A stretch of 64,000 bases of DNA from Chimonanthus salicifolius (GCA_013350335.1 CM023536.1:11785520-11849519), one strand, 5' to 3'. Counted from the stretch's first letter, positions 11,700 to 24,644 are shown. Notes: a model not told the origin generated them from the sequence alone. Made by a program: numbers and translations.

Positions 11700-13910
11700 A
11701 ACCAGAAAAGGCTATAGGCAAAAGCTTGTGTTTACTAGTCAAAATTCTGCTAGCTTAAATAAGGAACTGAAAACTACGACGTTTGGAAAATTTTCTTTTC
11801 ATGGAATGTTCAGTGAAAATACCATTTCTTCTGGAAGAATTCTGAGATGCTGATGTCCAGATCAAATGACTCTTGCTATCACTGTATTAAACACAACATA
11901 TAGGTGGTTTCGCCATCTTAGTGTCAAATGTTGGTCTGATTATTGGAAGGTGCCTATTAATTCAAGTGAGTGTGAATCAGACAGTTGGGGAAGGTGTTTG
12001 ACTGAAGTTCGAAAATGTGATTAAGGAGAGTAGTTGTCATTCCGGCATCACATTCAATTTGACGGACTGCAAGTACTGTAAGAAGCGAGTTACAATTTTA
12101 GCTCATTGTCTTTCCATGTTCATTTTGGTAAATTCCTATTAAGATTTTTTGGAAACAAGTTGATTTTGTCATTCCAGTGAGTGCTGGATTGAGGGACTTG
12201 GCTTCGTTGGTTTTGGTTTTCTGTTCAGGGAGTTGGGTTTTACTGGATTCTTGCTTACAGAAACATGTGTATTGTCAATCACGTTTATTTCAGTAAAGCA
12301 AGCGATACTGCTGAACATATTAGAGCAAGTTTTAATTATTTTGATATGGGTATAAAAGTGGTGTTGCTCTCAATTCTGTAAAAGGTGTAGCAGATCTAGA
12401 CTGTTGTTCTCATGGCCCACTTTTTGGATGGTGCCGACATCATTGGTTATTTACTCAGACTGCTTCTTTACTACATTAACCAAACCAAAAGAACTATGAT
12501 CTACAATCTGAAAGCTATTGCATCATCCACAGCTTTTCCTTTCTGCTTCACAATTGGATCAAATGACAATGGGTCCATCCCACTCACATGTGATTGTGAG
12601 TGTTGTCAGTTGTCAAACTATATATTTGCTGTAATCTCATAAATCAATTTGATATTATATTGCAGCACATTCCAAATGAAAGAAATAAGAATGAAGTGAT
12701 GATTAAGAAAATGAGGTGAATTTTATAAGAAACACTTAAAAGTTAGATTGGGCTAGCCATCCCTTGTAAAGCCATTGGAGGGACTGATTTATTTCGATTC
12801 TTAACACAATAGTTGATAAACGTGGTGCAATGTGGGCAATACGATCAACGGAAAGCCAATGGTCCAGTTGCATACACCACTGCCTCATATTCTCTCTAGC
12901 CAACCTCTTCTTCTCTCTATAATTCATGTGAGGCTTGTGTTGGGATGCCATACTTAATCCAAGAGATTGATGGTATGGATTATTTGGATTGCATATATTT
13001 AGAACTAAATTGCATTCCAATTCAAAGGCTTTCTGATGGGCTGTGGTTGGTGGGTCTGATTGATTTTGTCATGGGCGTGGGTACAACTAAATTCTATTTC
13101 GTGATTAATGCATATAACCCTTGTGTATGTGAGGACCATTAACAAGATTTCCTGAGGACACTGAATTTTTGCTCGAGAAGTTCTCAAAGGACTTGTTCAA
13201 AAAATTTATACCAACCATGTATTAAAATTTCTGCTGAAATCCGGGATTCTGCTTGGTATGTACCGGAATCCACTGCCTGGCATTGGCCCGAATTCCGGTT
13301 GGTACAGAATAATAGCACTGGATAGTGGATATAGATCAGTTTTTCCCAGTGCTTCAAAACTCAGAACTTGGACTTGAGTCAAAATCTTACTATTATAAAA
13401 TTAAGTTTTTTATATGTAGTACTTATTGAAAAAACTTTCTATTATGGAGTAAAATGATCATATCTCGTCAATAGTAACAAACAAATCAGAATTCATCGAA
13501 GTGAGAGTCTTGAGTTCGATTCCCACTTCACTAAAAGAATCACTTCTTATAAAGTTACTTGGTATATGCTAAGAGTCTCTAGACACCTTGGTCATGAAAA
13601 AGGAAAACTTACTATTGATTTAGATTGTGCAAAAAAAACTATTTAAATCAATGATAAATAATATTGTATCTGACCAATGCACTATTTTAAAATCTTAAAT
13701 TTCATTAATGAATGTACATATGCAGGGCTTGACCTTTCCAGTGATAAGCCTAAGTCTCTTGCAACTGATCATTTTTGCTAGAACATTATTTGGAACAAAA
13801 TCTTTAATAAATCATGTTGATGTTGAAACTTGACACTATTACATTCTCTCTTTGTTTCTGTATATGTACGTAGGTAAGATGGGATGGCTCCTCTGTTTCT
13901 GAGTTTTTAC
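11700..13910. other. Intergenic, no gene recognised
   Basis: AT-rich, with short frames lacking domains. At about 13465-13620 a tRNA B-box-like word (GAGTTCGATTCCC) suggests an old SINE remnant, but no A box or TSD could be placed. This interval covers the 3' flank of the NSP2-like gene. Confidence 0.4.
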
Positions 13911-15500
13911 TTAGCTCCAAACAGAAATTCTCACCAATGGAATGGCCCTCCAATCCAAGATCATCTCATTTTCTCTTTCCCCTCTAATCTTCACCTCATA
14001 ATGATTCTCTCCTTCCCTCACCATCTCCTTTGCCTCCATCAGATTCTCATGGCTCAATCTCTCTCCTTCCAGTTCTTCCCACAAATGCATGCCAAAAGAT
14101 TCTTGCCTCTCCTCCTCCCACTTGCTAAAACATGCAAGAGAAGAGACACAGGGCCCTACAAACAGGCACTCAATAGCTGTTCTTGCAAGTGATAGCTGTG
14201 GGGGGAAATGCCACTCAATTGATTCAAACAATGCATGGGAATGTAGCAGAGACACATCAAAGAAAGACCCAAATCCACATTCCTCTGCTTTCCTCATTTC
14301 CACTCCACCTCCACCTCCAATTCCAATTGTTATTATTCCTCTGTTACCAGAATTGCTGCTTGAAGAGATGTTTATCAACTCCTTAGCTGCCCTTATAAAC
14401 TCCAATGCATGCTTTCCATGCCTCTGTCTGCCCATGTGTGGAAGACCCACCATGCAATTGAAGGCCATCCATTCCCTACTATTCCCATCTCTTCTTTTCT
14501 TTTTCTTCTCAACCAATACTTGTTCCATTTCCCTCTGCTCCACCTTCAGCATTAGTCCCCGAGACCTTGCATAGTAGTAAAGTCGCCTCTTCGTCACCTC
14601 AAACTCCATTTGGGGATCGCTGACTTGATCGACTTTGCGAATTACAGATGTAAGTCTCACCATTCGCCGTCGACCCAAGGCCTCAAGAAGTGGTGGCCAT
14701 TGAACTCCTTCCCTCGTGTCAAAGTCAACGATGTGGACTACTTGGGCATCCTCAGGAATGGCTCCAAGGATTGCCATATTCGCCGTGAAGTGAGCGAACC
14801 TCCCATATGGGCATATCTCATACAAGGCCCGGAACACCATCTCTTTGTTCTTACTTGATTCTTGATTTAGGTAGTCTGGTTGCTGGTCAATTCCTTGAGA
14901 TAAGTAGTGAGCCATTCGCTCCACGGTCACTCCCACCGGGCTAGCCTTCTTGCCTATTCGCCTCAAGATAACTTGTGCCAGCCCAGTCAATCCCATCTCC
15001 ATTGCCTCCCCATAAGCCTTGAGCAGGTGAAGGATTCCTGCTTCATTATCAATTTCCATGTCTTCCACAGATGGCTGAAATGCCATTTCTCTGAGAGACA
15101 CATCACTGGATTTTGTCATTGAGATCATGCTCCCTTCTTCAGTAGTTGGCTGATTTTGCGAGGGAACACCACCTGTATCCTCCCCAATCCACTGACTCAC
15201 ATCCTCCATAACATCGTCGAATGATTCACCACTAGATGCATGGCCTAATTCATCTAGAGCCAACAAATACTCGTCTTGAGGCGACGCGAAATGGGCATCA
15301 TAGATACAAGTAGGCATCAACATGGTTGGAAAATAAGGGATTGAAGAGATATCAGAGTAGTCCTCTGTGGTGGTGAGTGAAGATGAGAAATCAAAACTAC
15401 CTATATGGGCCATGACATTCAATTGATTTGGGTCAATTTCATCCATAAAACTGTAATCAGCCCTTGTGGGCTGAAGAAATTGAGAATGCAGCAACGTCAT
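13911..15500 (-). CDS. NSP2: GRAS transcription factor, NSP2-like
   Basis: An intact single exon of 529 residues. The start is the ATG at 15500; a longer frame begins upstream only at a TTG. GRAS domains appear in order: acidic N-terminal region (1-150), leucine heptad I with LLKAYGEAMEMG (about 155-205), VHIID-type motif VVHIVDF followed by EGVQWPP (254-270), a second leucine region, EWMAFNCMVGLPHMGR (343-358), and a SAW motif ending in VRISVWS. The peptides YGEAMEMG, FNCMVGLPHMG and CGFGSFF with AIECLF are what I know from NSP2 (Nodulation Signaling Pathway 2). NSP2 works in the nucleus with NSP1. It promotes strigolactone synthesis and arbuscular mycorrhizal signalling, and nodulation in legumes. 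A basic run (KKKKRR, 332-337) and a glycine run (395-399) lie inside the domain. No frameshift or missing motif is seen. It could be a NSP2 paralogue rather than the orthologue. Confidence 0.93.
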   Translation of the reverse strand: MTLLHSQFLQPTRADYSFMDEIDPNQLNVMAHIGSFDFSSSLTTTEDYSDISSIPYFPTMLMPTCIYDAHFASPQDEYLLALDELGHASSGESFDDVMEDVSQWIGEDTGGVPSQNQPTTEEGSMISMTKSSDVSLREMAFQPSVEDMEIDNEAGILHLLKAYGEAMEMGLTGLAQVILRRIGKKASPVGVTVERMAHYLSQGIDQQPDYLNQESSKNKEMVFRALYEICPYGRFAHFTANMAILGAIPEDAQVVHIVDFDTREGVQWPPLLEALGRRRMVRLTSVIRKVDQVSDPQMEFEVTKRRLYYYARSRGLMLKVEQREMEQVLVEKKKKRRDGNSREWMAFNCMVGLPHMGRQRHGKHALEFIRAAKELINISSSSNSGNRGIITIGIGGGGGVEMRKAEECGFGSFFDVSLLHSHALFESIEWHFPPQLSLARTAIECLFVGPCVSSLACFSKWEEERQESFGMHLWEELEGERLSHENLMEAKEMVREGENHYEVKIRGERENEMILDWRAIPLVRISVWS

Positions 15501-15571
15501 AGGCAAAGAAGAGAGAAGATCAACTCAACTGTCAAGAAAGAACTCCGTTGAAAGAGGACTTGTATGAGGTA

Positions 15572-15579
15572 TATTTATA
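15572..15579 (-). promoter_or_regulatory. TATA box of the NSP2-like gene
   Basis: TATAAATA on the minus strand, 72 bp upstream of the ATG at 15500. With a start about 30 bp downstream, the 5' leader would be about 40 nt. Confidence 0.55.
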
Positions 15580-15997
15580 TGTGAAGTTGTGTACAAGAGG
15601 ACAAATCTCGACTCTTAAGAAAGAGAGGGTGGTGGGTAGGAGGAAATATTAGAGATTAGATTAGGAGAGCCATACCCATCCATGTTTTCTTTAAGAGATT
15701 ATACTTAAATTTGACAGAGTCCCTCCTGTAGAGTCTTCTTCTCTTGGCTGCTTCTTTGGGGAGGTTGTACAGTTCCTTGATCGCTTATGGGTTGGAAAAT
15801 GTTTTGGACTAGTTTATAAGAGTTATCTTCATATAATCATCTGTTTAATGTTAATCCTATGATAAACAAATAATTTTGTCCTTGTCAAAGCAACTGCCAT
15901 ATGTCCCATGCTCACACCTTATTGTATTTGTTGGCCTAGCCCTTTGGCAAACGTTGAGAAATTATTTACTTCAAATCGGTTTGTTGTTAATCTGAAC

Positions 15998-16150
15998 AAG
16001 TAGTTCAGTTGCTCTAAGATTTTAAGATTAGATTAGAGGTTTTGAATTCAACTCCTCTCGTACTTACCTCATATATGAAGCTTGGGGGCGGTTTCATATA
16101 TTTGTAGGATTAGTCACACTTCCAATGTGAGATGGAGATACCCATGTTAT
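15998..16150 (+). mobile_element. tRNA-related SINE remnant (second family)
   Basis: An A-box-like word TAGTTCAGTTGC (16001) is followed about 40 bp later by a B-box-like GAATTCAACTCC, then by a tail with TTAGTCACACTTCCAATGTG. The order and tail match the copy at 43.64 kb. No clear poly(A) or TSD was found, so the ends are approximate. Confidence 0.45.
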
Positions 16151-16683
16151 AAAATATCGATTTAATGTGAATTATGTAATTAATATCAAGTCTATATTTA
16201 CACTATTTTTTTCATACTTACTGTCGAATTGATTTATATCCAATTTGAAATCGTTTTGAGATACAATCACTCTGATGAGTTAAGCTCAAGTTCCATTGAT
16301 GATTAAATTTTTTTACACCTATTTATAAACCAATCAATTAAACTAACTCATTCTTACTATTCAATAAAAATCTTATAAAAATTTAGTCACAAAGCTTAAA
16401 AAAACTATTTAACAGCAATCAAACAGAAATTGCTAATTTACCAGACAAGAAAGGTCCAGAACTTTCTGGCATTATTTTGGATTTGGGTAATCCATTGGTC
16501 AATGCAAAATGACATATGTCAGAATAATTTACTACAGGGCATTCATAATATCACCTACACATGTGAGTCTAAATTATTTAAAGCCGATCTTGCATCTTAA
16601 AAATAAATAAGAGCTCATACAGCCTCTTGAGTTTTTAAATCTTTACTCAATTTAGTTACAAATCAATTACTATTATTAGTCTA

Positions 16684-17027
16684 TAGGGCTACAACTTGGG
16701 TTGGGCTAGGTCGGGTTTAATATTTATGGAACCCAACCCGATCCTGACCCGAAATTCTCGTACCCGACCCGACCCGAATTCTAACACAAATCAACTCGAA
16801 TTCTGACCCGACCTATATTTTGAACCCATTTTAGCCTAATTTTAACTGGGTCAAGTCGGGTTAACTTCTAAAATACTCAATTCCAACCCGACCCAATTTC
16901 ATGCGGGTTTTTGTATTTTTGATCTGACCCGACCCGCTGACCCGAAATTCTCAACCTTGACCCGCATGATTTCTCAGGTCGGATCATGCAGGATCGAGTC
17001 AAAACCTGACCTGAGTTGCAGCCATGT
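16684..17027. mobile_element. hAT MITE with GGGTCGGG-type interior (diverged)
   Basis: It begins TAGGGCTACAACTTGGGT and ends near CTGAGTTGCAGCC, an imperfect inverted pair. The interior is full of ACCCGACCCG-type words. The 8-bp flanks TTAGTCTA and TAGGTCTG agree only in part, as expected of an old insertion. It is of the same family as the element at 45.74-46.47 kb. Confidence 0.65.
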
Positions 17028-17689
17028 AGGTCTGTAACATTAAGCGTAGATGTTCATTGTCTAATGCACAATTTTTTTGATAGGATTCATTATCTGAATT
17101 AGAATTCTTTTTTTATCACACAAATATTCATCATAACTACTATTTATATTGCATCTATTCATAAATTAAGTCCTCAAGTTATTATTTCACTTTTCATAGA
17201 CTCATCATATAAAACTCCAAACAAACAAGATCCAAAATCAACAAACAATTAGTAGGTTTTAAATTCTACAACTCAAAGTAATAAAATTAATCTTCAAAAT
17301 GGGATATTAAGTTTGTTAAAGGGAGAGATAGACATGATAAAGATTGGGAAGTAAAGTATGACGAGAGAATTTATATAGGACTAGGATTAACTTTACAATG
17401 AATAGATAGAATTTAATATTAATTATAAAATATAAACTAATCCTAGCTCTTTGAGTTAAAATTGGGCTTTCGGGTCGGATCCGACCCTAAGAATGCAAGG
17501 CTCGGGGTGGACCCGAGTATAAGTTTACCTCTATTTTTAAACCTTAATTCGGGTTTGGGCCCTAATTGAATAACTTCAGGTTGTGATTTTTTGAGGATGG
17601 TGCCGGTGGTCATGGCTTAAACTCGACTCAAGTTTTACGCCCGCAATAATATTTGCATGATTGGAATATTGGACTATATTTCCTAGATT

Positions 17690-18395
17690 ATGCAACAATC
17701 GATCCCATTGTATTTGGATTCAACTTAACCTATATGTTTCTCCATATTTGCACTTACCATTAACTCAAACCGATTTTTAATTCGTGTCAACCAATATGGG
17801 TTAGGTTAATTGGGATAACAGACCAATTTATGTAATTAAGTAAATAATTAAATTTAAAACAGATGTATACAAATAAGACAATCCACTGTACCTGCAAACA
17901 AAAAGAAGATCAATACCGAATCCCGAATCCCGAGTCAATTATCAATTCACCTAGAGGATAGCCCATCAATATTGAACTTGGATTACAACTTTGGACTTAA
18001 CCCATATATTTCTCCATCTTTTAGCCTCACCTTTTAGCTCAATCGATTTTTAATTCGTGTCAATCAATGTGGGTTAGGTTAAATAGGATCATAGGTCAAC
18101 TCATGTATTAAATAGATAATTAGATTTAAAACTAGATGTATATAAATAAGAACACAAAAAAAAAAAAGAACAATACTAAATCCCGAGTTAATTATCAATT
18201 CAGGAAAGTCCATCAATATTAAATTTGGATTACAAGTTTGAACTTAATCGTGGATTAAATAAATGAGATTAGAGATCAACTCATGTAATTTAGTAGATAA
18301 TTGGATTTAAAACAGATGTATATAAATAAGACAATCGCCTATCACTGAAAAAAAAAAAAAAAAAGATAATATCAAATCCCCAGTCAATTATCAAT
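17690..18395 (+). repeat. Tandem repeat, three diverged units
   Basis: Three consecutive units (about 17690-17953, 17954-18196, 18197-18390) share, in order: CCAT(C/T)...ATATTGAACTTGGATTAC, CGATTTTTAATTCGTGTCAA, GGGTTAGGTTAA, TTTAAAACAGATGTATA and AATAAGA, then an A-run and TCAATTATCAATTC. The third unit lacks the middle part. Nothing suggests coding. Confidence 0.7.
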
Positions 18396-19265
18396 TCCAA
18401 GAGATATCTAAAATCAAAATTAATAACTTAAATAGAGTTGAAAATAAAGAAATAACCTATCAAAAAAAATAATAAGAAACATTAAACACCAACACCATGA
18501 CTTGAACTGAACACAAAGCTACAAAATTGGAATGAGAGAATAGCACGGAACTTGAAAAGAATATTAATATCCGTCTATTATTTCGGCCATTTGTCTTACT
18601 CCATAGCTCTGGAGATTGAGATTTTTGTACAGTACCTAACGAATTCTTTTGTCCTGATTGATGGGAATTTGATTGGACCACTGGAAGGACGACACGTGGA
18701 CAGCAGAGTTGAGGTTGGGAACGTCTCTAAAATTTCCATGTCGTTGTTATTGACATCTTTTGTGCCACCTCCCACTGCAAAATGGCAAATTTGGAATCCG
18801 GGTAGTCATACGGTCAAGAAATTTGTCTTTTAAAATGGAATTTTGAGATTGATTCAAGTTTAATTTCAACGAGTTATTTCTTATAAATTTAACTAGTTTT
18901 TGTAGATTGAGATGTCTCTGAGATTGATCTTACCTTTAATGTAGATGGAGATATCCTATATTATCCAAAAAATTGAATGAGATTGGTACTGAGTAATCAC
19001 TCAGAATTGTTCATTTTGTTCTAAATTGTGCTGTCGAATTTGAATTCCAAATGACGGATCATCGGACAATTTTCTTAAGAAACATTAAGAGATGTAATGA
19101 CAATTTGAAAATTTGGAGAAATTTGGAGGAAGAAACATGTCATGTCATGACAATCTTGAAATCACGTACATGCCTACATATCATGTCAATTTTTTTTAAA
19201 AAAATATCAAGCTCGTGAGGATGAGGTTGGAAATTTATCCACTCAAAAAGGGTAATAGTAATTGA
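18396..19265. other. Intergenic, no gene recognised
   Basis: AT-rich. Short frames at 18460-18833 have no domain. Confidence 0.4.
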
Positions 19266-19412
19266 GTAATTATTTTTTTTTTATAAAAAGTTACTTTGAA
19301 TTATGAAAATGAGTTCACTATTTTTTTTTATAAAAAGTTACTTTGAATTATGAAAATGAGTTCATTATTTTTTTTTTTATAAAAGGTTACTTTGAATTAT
19401 GAAAATGAGTTC
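19266..19412 (+). repeat. Tandem triplication of a ~52-bp unit
   Basis: Three near-identical units, each a T-run followed by ATAAAAAGTTACTTTG, AATTATGAAAATGAGTTCA and TTA. They differ mainly in T-run length and one G/A change, so the array is young or was recently homogenised. Confidence 0.8.
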
Positions 19413-19731
19413 ATTAGAATCATCTCTCTTCAATAACAGTATGATTAAAAACAACTTGGATAAATAATTCATGTTTATGCTTAACATTTTAGAAATCAAG
19501 TTCTTTAATTTATGATTAAAAACATCTTGGTAAATTATTCATCATTATAACTTTGAGGGGTTGGATTGGTGGTCAAAACTTGCTCTTTTTTGTAGGAAGT
19601 CTTGGGATGAAGTTTCCCTTGATACAAAATGGTCACTCTCCAACACTTCAAAAAACACTAAATACGTTGGTCTTCAAAAAGAAAAAAAAACATTCATCTT
19701 AGAAATCAAGCTATTTATCTTTGATAGTTAA

Positions 19732-19922
19732 TGTTGAAAAGATAAAACTATGTATTATGTTAAATCCCTATCTTATTACATGTATTTATAGTCTCTAGTC
19801 GACCCTAAGGCTATCACACTCAAACTCAAACTTTTGCTAATTATAAATCAAATACATCTCTTAATTAGAGGTAAACCCAAACTAGGAATCCTAATTAGAT
19901 AATAACTCTAATTATTCCAACA
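19732..19922 (-). repeat. 3' LTR of the Copia-like element
   Basis: 191 bp, running on the minus strand from TGTTGGAATAATTAG to CTTTTCAACA. It aligns over its whole length with 36977-37170. Confidence 0.85.
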
Positions 19923-20313
19923 CGCTCCCGCAAGCTAAATGTGGATGAACGCGAAGCTTGGAATATGGAGAAACGACAGATGAACTGCAATAGTGGCAAA
20001 CCGACTGGCCACTGAAGATTTGTTGAAGCAACACACTGATTGGCTGCAAAACTTGTTGAAGTGGCAGTAGTTGACTGGCTTGCAAATATGTGTATATGTG
20101 GCACTGTTGATTGGTTGCAAAATGACAGGCAGTAAACAGATGGCAGCCTGAAATAGAGAAAGAGGCTCGGACGACGGCAGTGGCTGTAAGACAATTATCT
20201 GGCAAACAATGATCATAATATACGATAAATGCAGGCGACGAATAGCCTGAAAAACAAGACATAATAAATGCCAAAAAAGGCTGAAGTCATCACATCGATC
20301 AATCCGATTGGAA

Positions 20314-20450
20314 AGCCATCAAACAAAGAGGTTGAAGTCATAAAGACCAGCAAATATGGCTCTAGCCATAAAAGGCTAGCAAACAATGGCTGAAACCGTG
20401 AAAGGCCAGCAAATAAAGGTTGTAGCCATGAAAAGCCAATAAATAATGGG
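20314..20450 (-). repeat. 30-bp minisatellite inside the Copia-like element
   Basis: Three and a half units of exactly 30 bp begin GACCAGCAAATA, GCTAGCAAACAA, GCCAGCAAATAA and GCCAATAAATAA. Because 30 is a multiple of three, the minus frame at 20213-20635 reads as repeated decapeptides (for example GLSRFQPLFA). There is no other evidence that this frame is translated. Confidence 0.65.
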
Positions 20451-23400
20451 GATGAATTACAGTCCTCCAAATAAAATGAGTGGATGAATTCCACAACAAA
20501 TGAACATGTGTTTAAAATATGCCGTCTCATTTTCGAGAAATGACAAAACAAGACGTACTCAAACGGAGGGCAAGTTGCATCCCTTACTTCGGAACATCGA
20601 CGGAGGACAAGGGCAATTTGTGTTCCTTTCTTCAACTCTCCCCTTTCTTCTTGGCATAGATCTCGCAGAGTGTGGCAAGAAGAAACAACAAAATATCAAA
20701 ACACCAGGTCTGAGACATGACTACTGGTAGGACGATGATCAAGAGATAGCAAAACGCCCAATTGTGCATACACTTACACAGTTACATCAGCAACAAGAGG
20801 GCAGTGAGATTCCTCTTGTACAACAGGCAGCGGAAGGTGGGCTGCAAACGGAAAGAAACATGGAGCATTCTCTAGGTTTCCTCCTTCTCTCGTTTCTTTC
20901 GTCAAATCAGAGAGATATTAAAAAATAAATAAAACACATCTTGGATCAGCGATCTGATGAAACCAATTCATTTGCTAGTTCTCAATTTTTTTTATCTTGA
21001 CTGCTCTGAAGAATGGAGATGGAATGTCACTTAATCACAAACTCCTTTGAGAAGGTCTAGCAACCTACCATGAATATGTGATGTGCCAAAAGTTGCACCC
21101 ACAGCACACCTCCTTTTAACAATTTGCATAAACAATCTTCTTTGGCCTAGAACGGAGCCGAGTAAGGCCAAGAGCAACAGACAAAAATCCTAGATCTGGA
21201 TCTGGTGAGACAGGTTCAGGCAAGACTGACTGGCGGTGGTGTTTTCTGGCCACCTTCTGGTCGCTGAGAGCCTTAGATCTTAGCACTGAAGTTGCAGGAC
21301 CAAGCCTTGTCTGTGACAGACGGAAACCAAATGAAAGAAGTGTCGGATCGAAGCTGCAGAGTGGCGATGGGGTAGATCTGCATAGATCTCAAACAGATGG
21401 TCAGGATAGCAGACGGACGCCAGAGGTTGCAGAGGTGACGACAGAAGAAGTCTCTTTACTCAGTTTCGCTGGTTGCACAGCAGGAGAAAATAGATTTGGA
21501 ATGAACTGACAGAAGTAGATCTACTAGAACACCTGAATACAAAAAAGTTCGGACAGCTTGCAAAGGCAGTCCATCTACAAACACATAGATCTGAACACAG
21601 ATTTGGAGAAGAAGTGGATGGCTCTTGTAAAATCCGACAGAACCTCTGCTCAAGATAGAACTGGAAACCACCACTAGGGCAGTGGACCGTTGGCTGGAAT
21701 GTAGAGATGATTTGCAATAGCAGAGGTGCAACAAGAATGAGAGCTTGCTTTGGATGATAATTGCAGATATGGGCTTTTATCTTAGAGAAACAAAGCGTGG
21801 CAAATCCGAAAATACAAAGCAGATCTCGGCAGAAGAGAGAGCGATGGCTGCAAACAGTAACAACGCCGGGATTTCAGAACAGAGATGGTATCCCGTAGCA
21901 GCAGTTAGCAGCGAAAATGTAGCGCCCCTCTCTCTCCCACTAGGATCAAAGTGGTATTTAATGAGAAAGAGAGAGAGAGATGGAGCGCCACGACGCGAGT
22001 CAAGTCCGAATCAGAAGATCTGACTCTCAACTGGCCCAACTAGTGTGTGCGCATGGACAGAGTCCATTTTAACTTTTGCAACACACTAACATAAAACCTA
22101 CAGAAGCATATACATAGTATTTGATACATTTGAATATTAGTCATTCTTACTCCAAAAAACAAATCATATTAATCCCATATAAGTTAAATGTCAAATAACA
22201 AAAAAAGTTAACATCATCATCTAGGAGTTTATACATCATCAATTAAACTTCCAATCATGCTTGACTAGCGTTCGGCCCAGTCTCATTGCCTTATCACTTC
22301 CTGCATTAGATTCTAAAAAGGGGAAAAATTTGTGGGCTTAGTCAACGCCCAGTAGGAATTTCCATAGGTGTGGATACTAATATGCGACATATACAAGATC
22401 ATAATATAAAATAGGTGCTTATTAAATTGTATTTCACATTTGATAAAAACATCTCATATCCCCATTTGAAATTTCGAATCAAAATCAAAGTCATGTGTAA
22501 ATACCAAGTAATAAATATCACGAAATCATAATACATCTTATAACCAAATATCAAATCATATTTTCCAACTTAGTATATAAAATAATCATGAATGACATGC
22601 CATGGGTGCCATGAAGTCTATGCAATCTCTTTCATGCCCCATTCATTGGAAATTCTGTCTTTCCCAATTCAACAATTTTATCACTGGCCATTTATGTCCA
22701 TAGCTTTCTAGTGGCATCCGAATGGGAGCTACTTCCCAATACTTAGCATTTCTACCGGGCCTACCAGGGAAGTGCTATCACCCATACAATCCTGCGCAGG
22801 TTTCGGGTCTCACACCCAGGAGCATTCAGCCCATCTTAATGCCATATCTTGTCACATGGACAGGGCCAAAGGTCTATTTTGTACAATTCCTTTCATAAAA
22901 TAAATATTCGTAATGCTCATGCATTCCCATCCCTCATGAATGCATGATTCATATGCATGAGAACTCCATCGCTAATATTAAATCCATTTGCATTTCATAA
23001 TAAGATAATACATATACATCAAATTCCATGTTTAAAACACACATATAACAAATCTCAAAACATTAAAATCCAACCTAGAAATACATATTCACTATGGTAC
23101 ATCAATAAGAGTAGGAAAACCTATTTGATTCCAAGTTTCTAGTGTTGATGTTGAGTCTTGAACTTCCTTATCCAATAATGAGTTTATCTCCAATCTCTTC
23201 ATTCATCCCATGCATCATAAGCATAATTTATCATAATTATATATAAAATCATAACCTTCTAATAAATAACTTAATAAGATTCTTTAGTAACATTCATGAC
23301 TTCTACTTTGGTTCTTGAACCCAAATCTAGTTTAGTTCCTTTCCAACTAATTCTAGAAATAAAGATCATAAGTCTTTTCTTGTGCTTACTTTCAAATTGT

Positions 23401-23924
23401 ATCTTATTTAGGCTTAGGGTTAAGAATCCCCAATTTCGATTTCAAATCTTAACTCTTGATAAAATCTAAATTCTAACATACATTTTCTTAACCTTAGATA
23501 AATTAGATTTCTCATACCTTCTTAGATTTCTTACATGTTCTTCCCATTCCTTCCACTCATAATCATTTTTCACTCTATTCCCAAGCATGCAATTGGATCA
23601 TTTTAGCACAATAATGTTAAATTTCACATACCTTAGAATTGGGGGTTTTTGTTGTGAATGAACTTGGGCTTAATTTCTAAGCCTAATCATTTGTATTACT
23701 TCTCTATGTAATTGGTCACATATTAGGAGGCTAACATGTCCAATTTGATGAGTTAAATCATAGATTTACATCAAATTCCACGAATTTAGGGAAAACTCTT
23801 AAATCCCCAAATTTACCCAAATTCCATCATCTTATCCAAATTTGTCTAAGGTTGGTTCCAAATCATCCTAAAAATTTCACATTAAACATAAATAATAAAC
23901 TTAGGGATGAAGATTTTACCTTTA

Positions 23925-24330
23925 GTGAGCTTTCCAAGTTTCCTTCCTCTCTTTTATTCTCTTCTTCCTCAAGCTTCTCTAATGGAGGAGAATAAATTTG
24001 TGTGGGGTGGAGTTGGGAAGATGTTTCCCTCCTCTTTTCCTCTTCTTTTTTCTTCTCCTTCCTCTATTTTCTTCTTTCTTTTCTTCCTTCCTTAAGCTTC
24101 TCTAATGGAGGAGAAGAGGGGAAGAGAAAATTGCATGGAGAGGGAGAGAAGAGAGGGTGTACAGCGGCAAGGAGTCGGGGAGGATGTTGCCGTGTGGGGA
24201 AAAGAGATGAGAAAGAGAGAGAGAGAGAACCGATTGAAGATGTGAGGGAGAGATGAGGAAAAGAGAGGACCATATGGGAGAGGAGAATGAGAGAGGAATG
24301 AGTCTTTGCTCATTTCTCTCTCCTCATTAG
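23925..24330. repeat. Pyrimidine tract followed by purine tract
   Basis: About 23925-24110 is almost all T and C, and about 24110-24330 is mostly A and G. The words AAGCTTCTCTAATGGAGGAG occur twice (about 23970 and 24093). Such mirror-like strand asymmetry can form intramolecular triplex or cruciform DNA, though nothing here shows that it does. Confidence 0.55.
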
Positions 24331-24644
24331 TCAAAGAGGGTGGGTGGTAGTGGAGTGTAGTCTTAGCCTTGCATTTAATGCAAATGTGATGGTGGTTGAG
24401 GGTCTTATCTTGCTGATGAACACCTTAAAACTACAATTTTACCCTTTAATATTAGATTAATTATTCTTTATTTTAAAAATATTAGATATGTTTTAATGTT
24501 GTTTTTAGTTTTGCAATGTATTTTGAGAAAATACAGATATAAGAGTTCAAATGATGAAATTTGAAAGGTTTAAGTGTTCTTCTCGTGTCCAAGTATCTGG
24601 GTCTCATAGCCTAGAAGTGATACAAACCTAAGCCAAGAGGAAAC

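Noticed and set aside
14089..14574. 161-codon plus-strand frame
   Set aside because: It is antisense to the intact GRAS gene and has no domain.
15337..15359. A miR171h target site in the NSP2-like gene
   Set aside because: The only GATAT-containing stretch in the N-terminal coding region matches the remembered site poorly (about 12 of 20 positions). No site is claimed.
20213..22023. Frames of 80-140 codons in the Copia-like interior
   Set aside because: No gag or pol motif; several overlap on the same strand. Only the 30-bp repeat is reported.
24002..24334. Arg/Glu- and Ser/Leu-rich frames on both strands
   Set aside because: They are artefacts of purine/pyrimidine-rich repeats within an LTR.
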